Positions 19,164 to 27,543 of a DNA stretch of 64,000 nt are shown piece after piece. A program made the translations under genes and the position numbers. Position 1 is the first letter of the stretch. Each line of letters starts with the position of its first letter. Source of the stretch: Clostridiales bacterium (lineage in GTDB: Bacteria > Bacillota > Clostridia > Christensenellales > UBA1242); contig SVHV01000004.1 of the NCBI GenBank assembly GCA_015055605.1, positions 1-64,000 on the forward strand. Reading direction: 5' to 3'. The notes beneath the pieces are model-generated. The model made no database searches, was not told the DNA's origin, and was given only the letters and a program-made list of their open reading frames with translations.

Positions 19164-19514
19164 TTAACTAGCATTTTTCTTTAATATAAAGTCTACACCA
19201 TTAATCATAATATTATTGATAAATGTGTCGTTTACTTTATAAAATATATATTTGTTTCTCCTAATGCTAGTGACTGCACCACTAGTCTTGAGTATTTTGA
19301 GTTGGTGACTAACTGTCGTTTGATTGATATTTAGTAGTGTTGATATGTCGTTGACACACATCTCAGATAGTAGTAGTGCAATTATGATTTTGAGCCTCGT
19401 GGCATCAGAAAATATGCTATAGAATATTGCGAGATTTGAGCATATTTGATTGTTTGGCATGTTGTTTCTAATAATCTGTGCATCTGTAATAGATAAGTGT
19501 GTTGTATTTGTCAT
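19164..19514 (-). CDS. ArsR-family winged-helix transcription regulator
   Basis: A 116-residue protein. The winged helix covers about residues 30-100: FSDATRLKIIIALL, then the helix-turn-helix block MCVNDISTLLNINQTTVSHQLKILKTSGAV and the wing SIRRNKYIFYKV. This is the ArsR/SmtB fold, usually a repressor released by a metal or another small signal. The usual ELCVCDL metal box is only partly present (EMCVND), with one Cys, so the ligand may not be a metal. SD TAGGAGA precedes the ATG. It is divergent from a cysteine-rich miniprotein (19633-19866), which may be its target. Confidence 0.9.
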   Translation of the reverse strand: MTNTTHLSITDAQIIRNNMPNNQICSNLAIFYSIFSDATRLKIIIALLLSEMCVNDISTLLNINQTTVSHQLKILKTSGAVTSIRRNKYIFYKVNDTFINNIMINGVDFILKKNAS

Positions 19515-19632
19515 GTTTTCTCCTAAAACTTTATTGTCTTAATTATAAAATTAAAGAATAAAAAATGGAAATATTCACAAATTACTTTTTTGTTGCATAA
19601 GAAATAAAAAGATAATATTTTGGGGGATATAT

Positions 19633-19866
19633 ATGAATTTTAGTAATGATGTGCTACTTATTCTGCTTTTATCTATTTTATCCTCGCCAACTGACGAAAA
19701 TGGCGAGGTGGACTTTGCTAGTAATACAAATTTTTTACTCTTGCTACTACTAGTTCTTAATAATAGTAGGGCTACTGAAAGTTTGTTTGAATGTACAGGT
19801 TGTGGCTGTAATAATTGCAATAATTGCAATAGTTGTAATTCTTGTGGTAATAGGACTCTGTTTTAA
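19633..19866 (+). CDS. Cysteine-rich miniprotein
   Basis: A 77-residue protein with SD GGGGGA 6 nt before the ATG and a good terminator after it, so expression is likely. It has hydrophobic, leucine-rich segments at 8-17 and 34-42, then a C-terminal run of seven cysteines at 54, 57, 59, 62, 65, 68 and 71, mostly spaced CxxC and separated by Asn, Ser and Gly. It looks like a metal-binding tail or a structure that is crosslinked, for example in a spore layer; both are inference. Its neighbour is a divergent ArsR-type regulator. The frame opposite is also open over part of this region, so translation should be confirmed. Confidence 0.6.
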   Translation: MNFSNDVLLILLLSILSSPTDENGEVDFASNTNFLLLLLLVLNNSRATESLFECTGCGCNNCNNCNSCNSCGNRTLF

Positions 19867-19871
19867 TAAAA

Positions 19872-19907
19872 AAGACACTTTACTTTTAGGTAAGGTGCCT
19901 TTTTTTG
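19872..19907 (+). terminator. Intrinsic terminator, possibly bidirectional
   Basis: AAGACACTTTAC (19872-19883) pairs with GTAAGGTGCCTT (19890-19901) with two G-T pairs, followed by seven T. It lies between converging genes. Confidence 0.9.
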
Positions 19908-21383
19908 TTATTCAAATAAATTGTCGTTAGGGAATACATCATCACTTGTAATATTCATTTGTAGTTTTCTTAAGAAATCTTCGTCTGCTGCAGGTAAAAT
20001 ATATGTAGAATGAACTTCTGCACCTTTTAGTTTAGGAATCTCAAGTATTGCTCTAGCTGAATCGTGATGTTCTGCAGATAATATACTCATAGCGATAAAT
20101 ATATCTTTTAAGTCTAGACTTGAGCCTAAATTTAGTGATGTTTTTAGCGTAGATAGATTTTTAACAGAATCTCTATCAACGATATTTTCGTGTGGTATAT
20201 CTGCGAGTCCTTTTAGTGCATTTAGTAGTGCTCCAGCAGTTGCAGTAATGAGCCCTTGGTCTTTACCTGTAACGATTGTTCCGTCATTCAATTCGATTGC
20301 AACAATATGAGTGTTTTTTTCTAATTGCTTTTCGTGTGCAATTTTGTATACTGTTCTATCGTTTTCACTGATGCCATAGGACCTCATAATATTACGGATA
20401 GTGTTTACTGTAGTTTTACTGGTATAACCTTTCTTATATTCAGTCTTTGACCTTATATATCTACGGATAATTTCTTGTCTACCAGCCTCTCTACAAGCTT
20501 CATCATCAATAATACATTTAGCAACTTCATTTACACCCATATCTGTTGGTGACTTGTACATACAGTCGCCCTGAATCTTATCAAATATTCTTTTTAGTAC
20601 AGGGAAGGCGTCTATATCTCTATTGTAACTAACTTCTTCTGTGCCATACTCGTCTAGATGATATGGGTCTATCATATTTCTATCTTGAAGGTCAGCAGTT
20701 GCTGCTTCATAAGCGATATTTACGGGGTGGTTAAGTGGTAGGTCGTGTACTGGGAAGGTTTCAAACTTAGCATAACCAGACTTGAGACCTTTTTTTGCCT
20801 CATGATACATTTGGCTAAGACATGTTGCCATTTTGCAACTACCAGGACCTGGTGCTGCTACAACAACAAGAGGTTTTGTTGTTTCGATATATGCGTTTTT
20901 ACCATATCCCTCTTCACTAACGATTTGATTAATGTTGTTAGGATATCCGTCTATAATATAGTGATAGTATACCTTTTCGCCCCTTCTCTCTAGTTTTTCG
21001 GCGAATTTGGTTGCACTAGGTTGTTTATTAAATAGTGTAATGCAGACTGAGTTTACTGCTAGACCTATTGCCTTTAGGTTGTCGATTAGTCTTAGGACTT
21101 CTAGGTCGTAGGTAATTCCAAAGTCGGCTCTGATTTTATTTTTTTCTATGTCTTTTGCACTGATACAGATAATGATTTCCATCTGGTCTTTGAGTGACTG
21201 AAGAATTTTGATTTTATTGTCGGGTTCGTAGCCGGGAAGAACACGGCTTGCATGTAAGTCGTCAAAGATTTTACCACCCATTTCCATATATAGTCTACCT
21301 GTTAGGTGGGAAATTCTTTCTAGAATTGCTTCTTTCTCTAACTTAATAAATTTTTCGCTGTCAAACCCTATTTTCTGTATCAT
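19908..21383 (-). CDS. DUF1846 family protein
   Basis: A 491-residue cytosolic protein that matches the DUF1846 family in length and in its conserved blocks: MIQKIGFDSEKF, LYMEMGGKIFDDLHASRVLPGY, the glycine-rich VVVAAPGPGSCKMATCLSQMYHE, and HDLPLNHPVNIAYEAATADLQDRNMIDP. The biochemical role of the family is not established; the second half resembles a nucleotide-handling fold. The ATG at 21383 has AAAGAGG 9 nt upstream, so an 11-residue upstream extension is rejected. It is transcribed alone, convergent with the cysteine-rich gene. Confidence 0.93.
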   Translation of the reverse strand: MIQKIGFDSEKFIKLEKEAILERISHLTGRLYMEMGGKIFDDLHASRVLPGYEPDNKIKILQSLKDQMEIIICISAKDIEKNKIRADFGITYDLEVLRLIDNLKAIGLAVNSVCITLFNKQPSATKFAEKLERRGEKVYYHYIIDGYPNNINQIVSEEGYGKNAYIETTKPLVVVAAPGPGSCKMATCLSQMYHEAKKGLKSGYAKFETFPVHDLPLNHPVNIAYEAATADLQDRNMIDPYHLDEYGTEEVSYNRDIDAFPVLKRIFDKIQGDCMYKSPTDMGVNEVAKCIIDDEACREAGRQEIIRRYIRSKTEYKKGYTSKTTVNTIRNIMRSYGISENDRTVYKIAHEKQLEKNTHIVAIELNDGTIVTGKDQGLITATAGALLNALKGLADIPHENIVDRDSVKNLSTLKTSLNLGSSLDLKDIFIAMSILSAEHHDSARAILEIPKLKGAEVHSTYILPAADEDFLRKLQMNITSDDVFPNDNLFE

Positions 21384-21464
21384 GACTTTAACCTCTTTAG
21401 AAAAATAAAAAACCATTTTGAGTATATTAAAAATCTATAAACTTTGCAAATAAATATAGATTAG

Positions 21465-21493
21465 TTGTTAAAAAATATCTTATTTGGTATACT
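21465..21493 (+). promoter_or_regulatory. Promoter of the signal peptidase-LRR unit
   Basis: TTGTTA (21465-21470), 17 bp, TATACT (21488-21493), 20 nt before the start codon, with SD TAGGTG between. Confidence 0.6.
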
Positions 21494-21512
21494 AATAATA
21501 CTTAGGTGATTT

Positions 21513-22214
21513 ATGAACAAAACTTTTGAAATTAGAGGTAAAAGGACATTATTTGGCTGGCTATGTGCATATTTGGGCAATTTATTTTTTTTGACTTGCC
21601 TATTTATTGCAATAGCACTTATGACATTCTCAGCATTGCTGGTTGAGTGTGAAGTTACAGGTCCTAGTATGCAACCTACCCTCAATAAAATTTCGGGAGA
21701 CAAGCATGACCTAGTGTATGTAAACAAGTGTGACGAGGGTTATACTTATAATGATATAATTGTTATTGAGACTAAGGATAGTGCTATTATCAAAAGGGTA
21801 ATAGGAATGCCTGGCGATATAATAGACTTTGTTTGCATAAATGGAATATATAAAGTTGAGAGAAATGGTGTGGCTCTAGATGAGGATTATATCCTAATGG
21901 ACTACTCCGCATTGACACCTACTTATAGCCAAAACGGAATGAATGCTGCAGCTGATAGATGGCTCACCCTTCATATCGACAGACCAGAGCTCTTTAATGA
22001 AGAGGGAAAGCTCGTGGTTGGAGAGGATAAAGTCTTTGCTTTGGGTGACAATAGAAGGGTAAGTCTTGATAGTACAGTTTATGGTACATTTGATGCATCT
22101 CAAGTAACTGGTAGGGTAGAGGTTACTAGATACTATGGTGAGCAAGGGTTTGATTTCTTCTTTGACTATATAATGAATGGAAGATTTTTTTACACTATAG
22201 CGAATATTTTTTAG
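21513..22214 (+). CDS. lepB: Signal peptidase I
   Basis: A membrane serine protease that removes signal peptides. 233 residues: one N-terminal transmembrane segment (about 22-45), then the catalytic serine S52 in TGPSMQPTL and the general-base lysine K94 in IIKRVIGMPGD, followed by FALGDNRRVSLDS. It is larger than minimal Gram-positive enzymes because of an insertion around residues 120-165. The downstream gene, 19 bp away, encodes an exported protein with which it may be co-expressed. SD GG(T)GA-type sequence precedes the ATG. Gene symbol by family only; sip would serve as well. Confidence 0.93.
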   Translation: MNKTFEIRGKRTLFGWLCAYLGNLFFLTCLFIAIALMTFSALLVECEVTGPSMQPTLNKISGDKHDLVYVNKCDEGYTYNDIIVIETKDSAIIKRVIGMPGDIIDFVCINGIYKVERNGVALDEDYILMDYSALTPTYSQNGMNAAADRWLTLHIDRPELFNEEGKLVVGEDKVFALGDNRRVSLDSTVYGTFDASQVTGRVEVTRYYGEQGFDFFFDYIMNGRFFYTIANIF

Positions 22215-22233
22215 TGCAAAAAGGAGAGAATGG

Positions 22234-23904
22234 ATGAAAAAGAAAAGTTTATCATTGATATTTTGTTCTTTGGTAATGGTGTGTATGAGTTTCTTTTTGT
22301 CGCCTAGAAAGGTGGTAATGGCTGATACAGATACAACAAAGCCTACAATGACAGGACTTGTAGATCAGATTGATGATGAGTATCAGGTAGGAGAAGAAAT
22401 GGGTATAGATAAGACTCTTATCATGCTATCTGATGATGTTACTGCCGAAGTTGCTTTGAGAAATTCTCTAGTTGTTAAGGTTTATACATCAGCAAGTACA
22501 GAACTTCCTAATATTTCTGAAGACTCTAGTCTGTATGTGTTTGAGTTTTCTGCTGCAGGAACATACACTTTGTATGCTTCTGTAGAAGATGTGGCAGGAA
22601 ATAAATTTGAGGTAACTAAGTCAATAGCAGTTCTTTCTAATTCTGCTGTAAATGCTAAATATGAGAGAGGCTTTGAGTTGGCACCGTCAGACTTTGCTGA
22701 TACTAGACTTTATTCTGCATTGCTAGCAGAGGCGGTAGAGTATGCTTCATCTAAGGGAGATAGGTTTACAGGAGACACTCTATATAGCGAGATGTTTTTA
22801 TTCCCAGACTTTAAAGAAATTAGTATTACTAATGCCAACATTACATCTCTAGACGGTATTGAGAGTGTTAGGCTTGATTATGTAGAGAAGATTAGTATTA
22901 CTAATAATAAAATTACTGATATTAAACCAGAGTATTTTTCTGATTCTGAAAATCTAAAAGAGATAAACTTTGCGACTAACCAAATATCTAGTTTTGAATT
23001 GCCTATCTTGAGAAACTTAGAGAAAGTAAACCTTGCTAATAACTTACTTACTCAAATAGACCTATCTAACTGTATGGGAGATGAGGTAGACATTAATCTT
23101 GCGGCTAATGATATTGTCGCTCTTGATAATGTAAAACTACCTAGAGCAGATAAAATCACTCTTAATATGATAGGAAACAATCTTTCTAGTGTTAATGACT
23201 CATACTTTTCTGAAACAAAGTTTGACCTAAAAGTTGGTGTTCAGGGTATAAAAGATATTTCAAATCCAACATCTACTAGTTCTTCTAAGGGTATTAGATT
23301 TTATAGAACTAATATTGATGGCTTAGGTATTAAGATTTATGATAATTCAGTTAAAGTGCCAGTTCTTGTAAAGTCAGTAACAGATGCAGATATTACTAGT
23401 GGTAATTATTATGATATCATTCTTCCTATAGGTGAGTATTTCTATGAGTATACATTAGATGGCGAACCTGTATACAGCAAGTATAATGTTGAGAAAAACT
23501 ACTATCTATCCCAGAGCTTTGTTGTAAAGCCTACTACTGCTACATTCAAGTTTGAGCATAAGGGCGAGATGTATGATGAAATCGGCAAAGTAACAGGTGC
23601 TGTAAAGGTTCATTTAGATAGTGTTGACCTAGACAGTGGCGTTCAGGGAAAGATTATGTATAGTGTAAACCTTGGCGAGTGGCAAGAGGGTGATTTGGTT
23701 GATTGTAGTGCCGGAGGAATCTTCTCAGTTAAGGTAAAAGTTGTCTGTGGAGATTATGAGAGCGAGGAGATATCTATCTTTTTCCAAACATCACTAAATG
23801 CTGTTATCCCAGATGCTGTAATGTTCTTCATTATATTGTTTTTAGCTATTATGGTATTCTTTATAGGAGTTCCTATTATTAGCAAAAAGTTCTTTAGAAA
23901 ATAA
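22234..23904 (+). CDS. Surface-anchored leucine-rich repeat protein
   Basis: A 556-residue protein with signal peptide (residues 1-31, ending near VVMADT), an Ig-like domain (about 35-135, ending in VEDVAGNKFEVTKSIAV), leucine-rich repeats (about 185-340, such as LDGIESVRLDYVEKISITNNKITDI), a beta-rich C-terminal part, and a C-terminal transmembrane anchor VMFFIILFLAIMVFFIGVPII followed by SKKFFRK. It is therefore displayed outside and anchored at its C-terminus without a sortase motif. The adjoining signal peptidase gene may process it. Such LRR proteins often bind other surface or host proteins, but no ligand can be named. Confidence 0.85.
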   Translation: MKKKSLSLIFCSLVMVCMSFFLSPRKVVMADTDTTKPTMTGLVDQIDDEYQVGEEMGIDKTLIMLSDDVTAEVALRNSLVVKVYTSASTELPNISEDSSLYVFEFSAAGTYTLYASVEDVAGNKFEVTKSIAVLSNSAVNAKYERGFELAPSDFADTRLYSALLAEAVEYASSKGDRFTGDTLYSEMFLFPDFKEISITNANITSLDGIESVRLDYVEKISITNNKITDIKPEYFSDSENLKEINFATNQISSFELPILRNLEKVNLANNLLTQIDLSNCMGDEVDINLAANDIVALDNVKLPRADKITLNMIGNNLSSVNDSYFSETKFDLKVGVQGIKDISNPTSTSSSKGIRFYRTNIDGLGIKIYDNSVKVPVLVKSVTDADITSGNYYDIILPIGEYFYEYTLDGEPVYSKYNVEKNYYLSQSFVVKPTTATFKFEHKGEMYDEIGKVTGAVKVHLDSVDLDSGVQGKIMYSVNLGEWQEGDLVDCSAGGIFSVKVKVVCGDYESEEISIFFQTSLNAVIPDAVMFFIILFLAIMVFFIGVPIISKKFFRK

Positions 23905-23908
23905 TAAA

Positions 23909-23941
23909 AAAGAAAGGCTTTGTAATGGCCTTTCTTTTTTT
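23909..23941 (+). terminator. Intrinsic terminator
   Basis: AGAAAGGC (23911-23918) and GCCTTTCT (23928-23935) with a 9-nt loop and seven T. Confidence 0.9.
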
Positions 23942-23964
23942 ATTGTAATAATTTATGTGTGCGT

Positions 23965-24552
23965 CTATTCTTTGCGTTTCTTAGGCTTAATAAACGCCCA
24001 AATAACTAGTGCTAATTGTACAGGTATACCTGTTATAAATATTAGCCAGATGTTGTATTGTAGGAGCTGTAGATATAGACTAGCAAGTGTTGTCCAGATA
24101 AATACTGATAGCAGTACAAACTTGTATACCGTTTTGCCCCACAGTTCATTGAATGGTAATAGTATTAAGCATGATAGTGGAACGCTCCATACAAACATTG
24201 TCCATAGATTGATTCCTAAAATTGTTTGTGCATAGACGAATACGACTGCTACTATGAACCATATTAAGGCTACGAAGAGTAGCATTACTGATAGTTTACT
24301 AATTCTCTGATATTTCTCTTGATTGTCTAGTACAACAACTACATTTTCTTTGAAAAATGACTCTAGTGGTACGGAGAAAATCTCACTTATTTGTTGTAGT
24401 GTTTCTATACTAGGTGTTACATCACCTCTTTCCCATCTGGATACTGCATTGTCACTATAATTTAGTCTTTCTGCTAGTTCGTTCTGGGTCATATTGTTCT
24501 TTTTTCTCAGTGATGCTATATTTGATGCAATGATTTGCCTGATGTCACTCAT
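23965..24552 (-). CDS. Xre-type HTH regulator fused to a membrane domain
   Basis: A 195-residue protein. Residues 7-62 form a Cro/CI-type helix-turn-helix (IASLRKKNNMTQNELAERLNYSDNAVSRWERG). After a linker, four transmembrane segments follow (about 88-108, 115-132, 143-160, 166-184), ending with KPKKRKE. HTH domains tethered to the membrane are a recurrent class in Clostridia and may sense envelope or ligand signals. It is the only gene in its unit. The neighbour DUF378 gene is also on the minus strand, but a terminator lies between them. Confidence 0.87.
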   Translation of the reverse strand: MSDIRQIIASNIASLRKKNNMTQNELAERLNYSDNAVSRWERGDVTPSIETLQQISEIFSVPLESFFKENVVVVLDNQEKYQRISKLSVMLLFVALIWFIVAVVFVYAQTILGINLWTMFVWSVPLSCLILLPFNELWGKTVYKFVLLSVFIWTTLASLYLQLLQYNIWLIFITGIPVQLALVIWAFIKPKKRKE

Positions 24553-24611
24553 AATATATAATCCTTTATTTGGGTATACTTTATGATAACATTATATTGT
24601 TGTTTTCGCAA

Positions 24612-24649
24612 ATAAAAAAGAAAATCTTGTAGCCGAAGTTACAAGATTT
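24612..24649 (-). terminator. Intrinsic terminator of the DUF378 gene
   Basis: AAATCTTGTA (24622-24631) and TACAAGATTT (24640-24649) pair; the A run at 24614-24619 becomes the U tract on the minus strand. Confidence 0.88.
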
Positions 24650-24664
24650 GTGGTTTTGATTCTT

Positions 24665-25051
24665 TTACTTATTGTCTTTATTGTGATTAGATATACTGCT
24701 AGTATGGTTTTGTTCTTTGTAATTATTACTTTCGTCTTTAGTCTTGTAAAAGTCCTCTGCAGATTCCATAGAGGTTGCTAGTCTTTCTCTTTTACTAGTC
24801 TCTTTTTCTTCTTTGTAGTCCTCATATTCTTTGTTTGCTTTGTTGAATGATACTACAAATTTACCTCTGTTTTTGATTGTGTTGATGATTACAATTATAC
24901 TTGCAATACCAACTAGGGCATAGACTAGTCTGCTAAATACATTTGCTTGCGAGCCAAATAATCCTGCTACAAAGTCGTATTGCAGTAGTCCTATCGTAAA
25001 CCAGTTAAATGCTCCTATACATACTAATACAAATGATACAAATGATAACAT
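24665..25051 (-). CDS. DUF378 small membrane protein
   Basis: A 128-residue protein. Residues 1-62 match DUF378: two transmembrane segments with GAFNWFTIGLLQYDFVAGLFG and SRLVYALVGIASI. The remaining 65 residues are highly charged (Lys, Glu) and soluble, longer than in minimal DUF378 proteins. The function of the family is unknown; it is often regarded as stress-related. SD GGAGGG is seen upstream. Confidence 0.88.
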   Translation of the reverse strand: MLSFVSFVLVCIGAFNWFTIGLLQYDFVAGLFGSQANVFSRLVYALVGIASIIVIINTIKNRGKFVVSFNKANKEYEDYKEEKETSKRERLATSMESAEDFYKTKDESNNYKEQNHTSSISNHNKDNK

Positions 25052-25211
25052 ATATTTTCCCTCCGTTGTTGTATGGTTTATTTTGTGAGATTAATAGTTT
25101 TTTATTCATAGTTTGTTGAGTTTGTTTTGTGAGGACTTGTATTGATTTTTTGTTGTACATAATGTTTTGGTTTTGATGCTTTATAAGAGATGAGTTAATG
25201 TTGTTTTTGTG

Positions 25212-25354
25212 TTGATTTAACCATATAAAACTTTATGATAAAATAATTGCTACAGAGAATGGTTTTTCGTTGGTTGAAATATGGTTGATATGCTGTGAAT
25301 GAATATAAAGCCATTTTTTGAGCATATTCCCTTAAAGCGGGAATGTGTTTTTGC
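25212..25354 (+). ncRNA. Candidate small RNA in the 443-bp gap 25052-25494
   Basis: The gap has no convincing ORF. On the plus strand TTGATT (25212-25217), 16 bp and TATGAT (25234-25239) could be a promoter, and about 105 nt later a terminator-like hairpin CATATTCCC (25323-25331)/GGGAATGTG (25339-25347) runs into TTTTTG. A second ATTCCC/GGGAAT pair (25356-25361, 25380-25385) follows. Transcript predicted about 25246-25354. Weak support; no known family recognised. Confidence 0.3.
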
Positions 25355-25431
25355 TATTCCCACTATGGTTTGGTATGTTGGGAATAAAAAGTGGTTTATG
25401 TTCTTGAATGTTTGTGAAAAATTTGATATAG

Positions 25432-25437
25432 TATAAT
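25432..25437 (+). promoter_or_regulatory. -10 box upstream of the glycolipid operon
   Basis: TATAAT, 57 nt before the GT8 start codon. A clear -35 box at the right distance is missing. Confidence 0.4.
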
Positions 25438-25494
25438 CGTTAGATTGCACAAATTCAATTATTTTTTGCAATATGTTGATTCAAGGAGATTTGT

Positions 25495-26499
25495 ATGAAA
25501 AAGTCTAATATTAAATTACATAAAAAAGAAAAAAGACAGAGACCAGAGATTCCTATTATTTTCTCTACAGATGACAATTATGTTCCTTTTTTAGAGATTA
25601 CAATTAGGTCTATTATTGATAATGCATCAAAGAAATATAACTATGTTATTAATGTATTAAATACAGGACTAAGCAAGGAGAGAACTGATAAGGTTAAATT
25701 ACTTGAGAATGATAATTTCAAGATTAACTTCTGCGATATTAGTGGTTATGTTGGTCCTATGAAAGATAAACTTAAGAATATTTATCACTTTAGTTTGGCA
25801 ACATGGTACAGATTATTTATTCAAAGTATTTTCCCTCAGTACGACAAAGTTTTATATCTTGACTGCGATATTATTGTTTTAGGAGATATTTCTGAATTAT
25901 ATAATACAAAGTTAGGAGATAACCTACTGGGTGCTGCTAGATGTCATATTGTTAGTGACCATGAAGTATTTGGAGAGTATGCAGAGAGATTCTGTGGTGT
26001 GCCTAGAAGAGATTATTTACAAGCAGGTATTTTAGTTATGAACCTTGCTGAGTTTAGAAAGAGAGATTTAGAGAATAAGTTTGTATATCTTATCAATAAA
26101 TACAACTTTGATGTAATTGACCCAGACCAGGGATACCTAAATGCTATGTGTTATGGTAGTGTTAAGCAATTACCTAATGGTTGGAACAAAGAGGCTATTC
26201 CTGCTCCACTTGAGGGAAAACTTAATATTGTTCATTATGCTTTATATAAGAAACCATGGCAATATGATGATGTTATGAATAAAGAATATTTCTGGCATTA
26301 TGCTAAACAATCACCATTCTATGACGAGATTGTTGCTGGTAAAGAAAATTTCTCTGATGAGCAAAAGGCTAAGAAGGAAGAGGCTAACCTTGCTATTGTT
26401 GAGCATGCAAGGAGAGTTATGGATAGTGCTGGCTCATTTGTAAATCAAGTTATTAAGGGAGACCCTAACTGGTTTAATAATCTAAAAATAGAGGCATAG
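25495..26499 (+). CDS. Glycosyltransferase family 8
   Basis: A 334-residue cytosolic glycosyltransferase. It has the GT8 pattern: PIIFSTDDNYVPFLEITIRSI at the N-terminus, LATWYRLFI, the metal-binding DxD in KVLYLDCDIIVLGD, then NAGxL-like LQAGILVMNL and, near the C-terminus, NIVHYALYKKPW. GT8 enzymes transfer glucose or galactose from UDP-sugars in LPS, teichoic acid and glycolipid synthesis. The next two genes encode acyltransferase-like proteins on the same strand, suggesting a surface glycolipid or carotenoid-like glycolipid product; that is inference. SD AAGGAG precedes the ATG. Confidence 0.92.
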   Translation: MKKSNIKLHKKEKRQRPEIPIIFSTDDNYVPFLEITIRSIIDNASKKYNYVINVLNTGLSKERTDKVKLLENDNFKINFCDISGYVGPMKDKLKNIYHFSLATWYRLFIQSIFPQYDKVLYLDCDIIVLGDISELYNTKLGDNLLGAARCHIVSDHEVFGEYAERFCGVPRRDYLQAGILVMNLAEFRKRDLENKFVYLINKYNFDVIDPDQGYLNAMCYGSVKQLPNGWNKEAIPAPLEGKLNIVHYALYKKPWQYDDVMNKEYFWHYAKQSPFYDEIVAGKENFSDEQKAKKEEANLAIVEHARRVMDSAGSFVNQVIKGDPNWFNNLKIEA

Positions 26500-26541
26500 T
26501 TTTAGTTAAAATTATGTCTAAAAATAGAGGTATTGATTTTT

Positions 26542-27381
26542 ATGGAAAAGTCTCAAGATAGACTAGATGTACTGGAAAAAATTGCCCAGTATGAGAGGGA
26601 AGGTAAATGGGATATTGATGTTGAGAATGACCCAGAGACTATTGAATTACTTCCTGACAAGGTTGATTATCTTAATAAAAAATTCAAGAACAAAATTGCT
26701 ACAAAGATTGCTAATATTGCAGCGACTAGATTCTTTGAGAAAATGCTAAAGAATGGTCAGATGATTATCAAAGAGATAAGAGGTATCGAAAACTACTTAA
26801 GTGTTGATAGTGGGGCAATGATTACCTGTAATCACTTTAATGCTTGTGATAATTATGCTGTATGGAGAGCTATCAAACCATATATGGGTAAGAAAAGGTT
26901 ATATAAAGTTATTAGAGAAGGAAACTTTACTAATTTTCCAAATCCTATAGGCTTTTTCTTTAGGCATTGTAATACCCTTCCTCTTAGTAGTAATAGCGAA
27001 ACTATGAAGAAATTTATGGTTGGAGTTAATACACTGCTTAAGAGAGGAGAGAAGATTCTTATCTATCCAGAACAGGCTATGTGGTGGAATTATAAGAAAC
27101 CTAGACCTTTTAAAAATGGTGCGTTTAGGTTTGCAGTAAGTTGTAATGTTCCTGTAATACCTGTATTTATTACTATGGAAGATAGTGAAAATATGGAGCC
27201 AAATGGCTTCCCAGTACAGGCTTATACCGTTCATTTCTTAGAGCCTATTTATCCTAAACAAGAACTCTCTAAGAAAGAGAATATTGAGTATATGAAAGAT
27301 GAAAACTATAAGAGATGGGTAAAGACCTACGAAGACTTTTATGGTGAAAAACTAGCGTACAACACTGCTCAAAAATTATAA
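26542..27381 (+). CDS. 1-acyl-glycerol-3-phosphate acyltransferase-like protein
   Basis: A 279-residue protein of the PlsC superfamily. The catalytic H-x4-D is in CNHFNACDN (near residue 95) and the lipid-phosphate-binding block is GEKILIYPEQAMWW; another conserved element is the GAFRFAVSCNVPVIPVFI segment. The ATG at 26542 has AGAGG 11 nt upstream; a TTG nine bases earlier is too close to the SD. PlsC enzymes acylate lysophosphatidic acid, but members of this superfamily also acylate sugars and glycolipids, which would fit the preceding GT8 gene. Confidence 0.87.
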   Translation: MEKSQDRLDVLEKIAQYEREGKWDIDVENDPETIELLPDKVDYLNKKFKNKIATKIANIAATRFFEKMLKNGQMIIKEIRGIENYLSVDSGAMITCNHFNACDNYAVWRAIKPYMGKKRLYKVIREGNFTNFPNPIGFFFRHCNTLPLSSNSETMKKFMVGVNTLLKRGEKILIYPEQAMWWNYKKPRPFKNGAFRFAVSCNVPVIPVFITMEDSENMEPNGFPVQAYTVHFLEPIYPKQELSKKENIEYMKDENYKRWVKTYEDFYGEKLAYNTAQKL

Positions 27382-27413
27382 AACAAATAGTCCTTATCTT
27401 CTTGTGTGGAATA

Positions 27414-27499
27414 TTTTTCTACTATATAAAGAAGGTGGGACTTTCTTTGTTTTTACTTGATTGAATATAGTGTTTGTGATACTCTATATAGTAGAAAAA
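27414..27499 (+). other. Structured intergenic element with a 15-bp perfect inverted repeat
   Basis: TTTTTCTACTATATA (27414-27428) is exactly complementary to 27485-27499, with 56 nt between. Inside, AAAGAAGG (27428-27435 region) pairs with CTTTCTTT (27441-27448) around TGGGA. The whole folds as a long stem closing a multi-element loop, in the 162-bp gap inside the GT8/acyltransferase unit. No T tract directly follows, so it is not a simple terminator. It could be an mRNA processing or stability element, or a small mobile repeat. Confidence 0.5.
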
Positions 27500-27543
27500 G
27501 TTATTACGAAAAAGAAGTAAATTAAACAAAAGAGGGTTGTGAA

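Noticed and set aside
25356..25385. A second terminator in the gap before the GT8 gene
   Set aside because: The arms ATTCCC/GGGAAT are 18 nt apart and are followed by A rather than T on the plus strand.
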